From DASYQV01 sp036005125 (GTDB lineage: Bacteria > Acidobacteriota > Vicinamibacteria > Vicinamibacterales > UBA2999), in contig DASYQV010000044.1 of the NCBI GenBank assembly GCA_036005125.1, forward strand, positions 1 to 14,630: a stretch of 14,630 bases of DNA. Direction: 5' to 3'. Within the stretch, counting starts at the first letter, position 1; the number at the start of each line of letters is the position of its first letter. This document shows positions 13,402 through 14,630 of this stretch, one piece after another. The notes below the pieces were generated by a model. That model had not been told where the DNA came from. It worked only from the letters and a program-made list of their open reading frames with translations, and ran no database searches. Both the position numbers and the translations under genes were made by a program.

Positions 13402-14630
13402 ATGCATCTTTTTCTCCTTGGCGTGAGCCACAAGACGGCGCCCGTCGACCTGCGCGAGCGGCTGGACTTCTCCAGCCGTGATCTCGGCGCGGCGGTCGAG
13501 GCGCTTGCCTCTCGCGCCTCGGCGTGCGAGTCGGTGGTCCTCTCCACGTGCAATCGATCGGAGATCTATCTCGCCAGCAACAACGTGTCGGATGCTCGGG
13601 CGGACGTCGTCTCGTTCCTCAGCGAATACCATCAGGTGCCGGCCGACACGTTCGTGCCCCACGTCTTCGAACGGGAGGACGCCGATGTCGTGCGTCATCT
13701 CTTTCGCGTCGCAGCGGGCCTCGATTCGCTCGTGATTGGCGAGCCACAGGTCCTCGGCCAGGTCAAGGAAGCGTTCACGGCAGCATCCAGCCGACATTGC
13801 TGCGGCCCGCTGCTGACCAAGCTGTTCCACGCCTCGTTTGCGGTGGGAAAGCGAGTGCGGACGGAAACGGCGCTCGGCGAGGGCGCGGTCTCGGTGAGCT
13901 TCGCGGCCGTGCAGCTTGCGCGGAAGATCTTCGGCAGGCTGGCGGGCCGTCAGGTCCTCGTCATCGGCGCCGGCGAGATGGGAAAGCTGACGGCACAGCA
14001 CCTGCGCGCGCAGGGCGTCGGCCAGATCGTCATCACCAGCCGGACGCTCGGCCGCGCGGAAGAGATTGCACGGGCCGTGGACGGCGTTGCGGCCCCATGG
14101 AGCGAGCTGCTCACCGTGCTCGCGCCCGCGGACATCGTCATCGCCTCGACCGGGTCGCAGGTGCCGATTCTGAGCCGCGCGCAGATCGAGGCCGTGATGG
14201 GCTGGCGCCGGCGCGACCCGTTGTTCATCATCGACATCGCCATCCCGCGCGACGTCGACCCGGCCGCCGGGGATCTCGAGCAGGTCTTCCTCTACAACGT
14301 CGACGACCTGCAGGCGATCGTGCAGGAGAACATGTCGCGGCGAGGGGCCGAAATCCACGACGCCGAACACATCGTCCTGGAGGAGATGACGCGCTTCCTC
14401 GCGTGGCACCGCTCGCGGGGCGCGGTGGCCACCATCGTGGCGCTCCGTCAACGCTTCGATGCCATCCGCAAGTCCGAGCTGCAACGGCTCGACGGCAAGC
14501 TCTCGGGCCTCGGACCGGATGCGCGCGCCAAAGTCGATGAGATCACGCGCCTCCTCGTGGAAAAGCTGCTGCACGAACCCACCGAACAGCTCAAAGCACT
14601 GCCGGACGAGGATACGCAGGTCGCGTATAC
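13402..14630 (+). CDS. hemA: Glutamyl-tRNA reductase (partial, 3' end outside window)
   Basis: The open frame from ATG 13402 runs to the window edge, giving 409 residues of a protein usually about 420-450 long. HemA reduces glutamyl-tRNA(Glu) with NADPH to glutamate-1-semialdehyde, the first committed step of C5-pathway tetrapyrrole synthesis. It begins MHLFLLGVSHKTAPVDLRER and has the catalytic Cys50 in STCNRSEIY (48-56), His99, the GLDSLVIGEPQVLGQVK block (106-122), the NADPH-binding GAGEMG (189-194), SRTLGRAEEIA, and DIAIPRDVDP (278-287), then the C-terminal dimerisation helices. No Shine-Dalgarno is evident: the repeat element ends just before the start. Placement after a HemX-like gene is a familiar arrangement. 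Confidence 0.97.
   Translation, partial: MHLFLLGVSHKTAPVDLRERLDFSSRDLGAAVEALASRASACESVVLSTCNRSEIYLASNNVSDARADVVSFLSEYHQVPADTFVPHVFEREDADVVRHLFRVAAGLDSLVIGEPQVLGQVKEAFTAASSRHCCGPLLTKLFHASFAVGKRVRTETALGEGAVSVSFAAVQLARKIFGRLAGRQVLVIGAGEMGKLTAQHLRAQGVGQIVITSRTLGRAEEIARAVDGVAAPWSELLTVLAPADIVIASTGSQVPILSRAQIEAVMGWRRRDPLFIIDIAIPRDVDPAAGDLEQVFLYNVDDLQAIVQENMSRRGAEIHDAEHIVLEEMTRFLAWHRSRGAVATIVALRQRFDAIRKSELQRLDGKLSGLGPDARAKVDEITRLLVEKLLHEPTEQLKALPDEDTQVAY

Noticed and set aside
13234..14574. 446-codon open frame on the minus strand opposite hemA
   Set aside because: The plus-strand frame encodes unmistakable glutamyl-tRNA reductase with catalytic Cys and NADPH motif; the antisense frame has shadow composition.

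Overview
The window is GC-rich bacterial DNA. The best fit is an Acidobacteriota genome, probably the Vicinamibacteria side. This is an inference from two secreted-type vWFA proteins of the kind common in Acidobacteria, the CcsA/HemX-hemA pair, and the style of the respiratory operon. No rRNA is present to confirm it.

Minus strand, about 10470 down to 1: a large respiratory operon is read right to left in the order nuoA, nuoC, nuoD, nuoH, nuoJ, nuoK, nuoL, nuoM, nuoN, followed by the 5' end of an atpZ/atpI-like gene that leaves the window. A consensus-like sigma70 promoter (TTGACA, 17 bp, TATAAA) lies about 140 bp upstream of nuoA. The genes encode nine of the complex I subunits, and every one is a subunit that carries no Fe-S cluster or FMN. 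The five cofactor-carrying subunits (NuoB, E, F, G, I) are all absent from their usual places. NuoC has a proline-rich N-terminal extension, NuoL a long histidine-rich loop, and NuoM a proline-containing C-terminal tail.

Plus strand, about 10550 to 14630: a divergent promoter (TTGACG, 18 bp, TATACT) precedes two overlapping vWFA-domain exported proteins, then a CcsA/HemX-like membrane protein, then hemA (glutamyl-tRNA reductase), which starts at 13402 and runs off the right edge.

The most unusual content lies between genes. Two elements of about 200-250 bp flank nuoC. Each has outer arms of in-phase GGTCAAA heptamers on one side and TTTGACC on the other, with a 13-bp-period zone inside, so the whole forms a long imperfect inverted repeat. 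A smaller element of the same plan, with the different heptamer GTGGAAA/TTTCCAC, fills the ccsA-hemA gap. A third heptamer word (GCTTCGG) makes a short hairpin between nuoN and atpZ. Two other gaps (nuoM-nuoL and nuoL-nuoK) hold REP-like palindromes with the shared core GCCGCATCT..AGATGCGGCCTAC. Together these elements occupy nearly every sizeable gap within the operons; the divergent nuo/vWFA promoter region is the exception.
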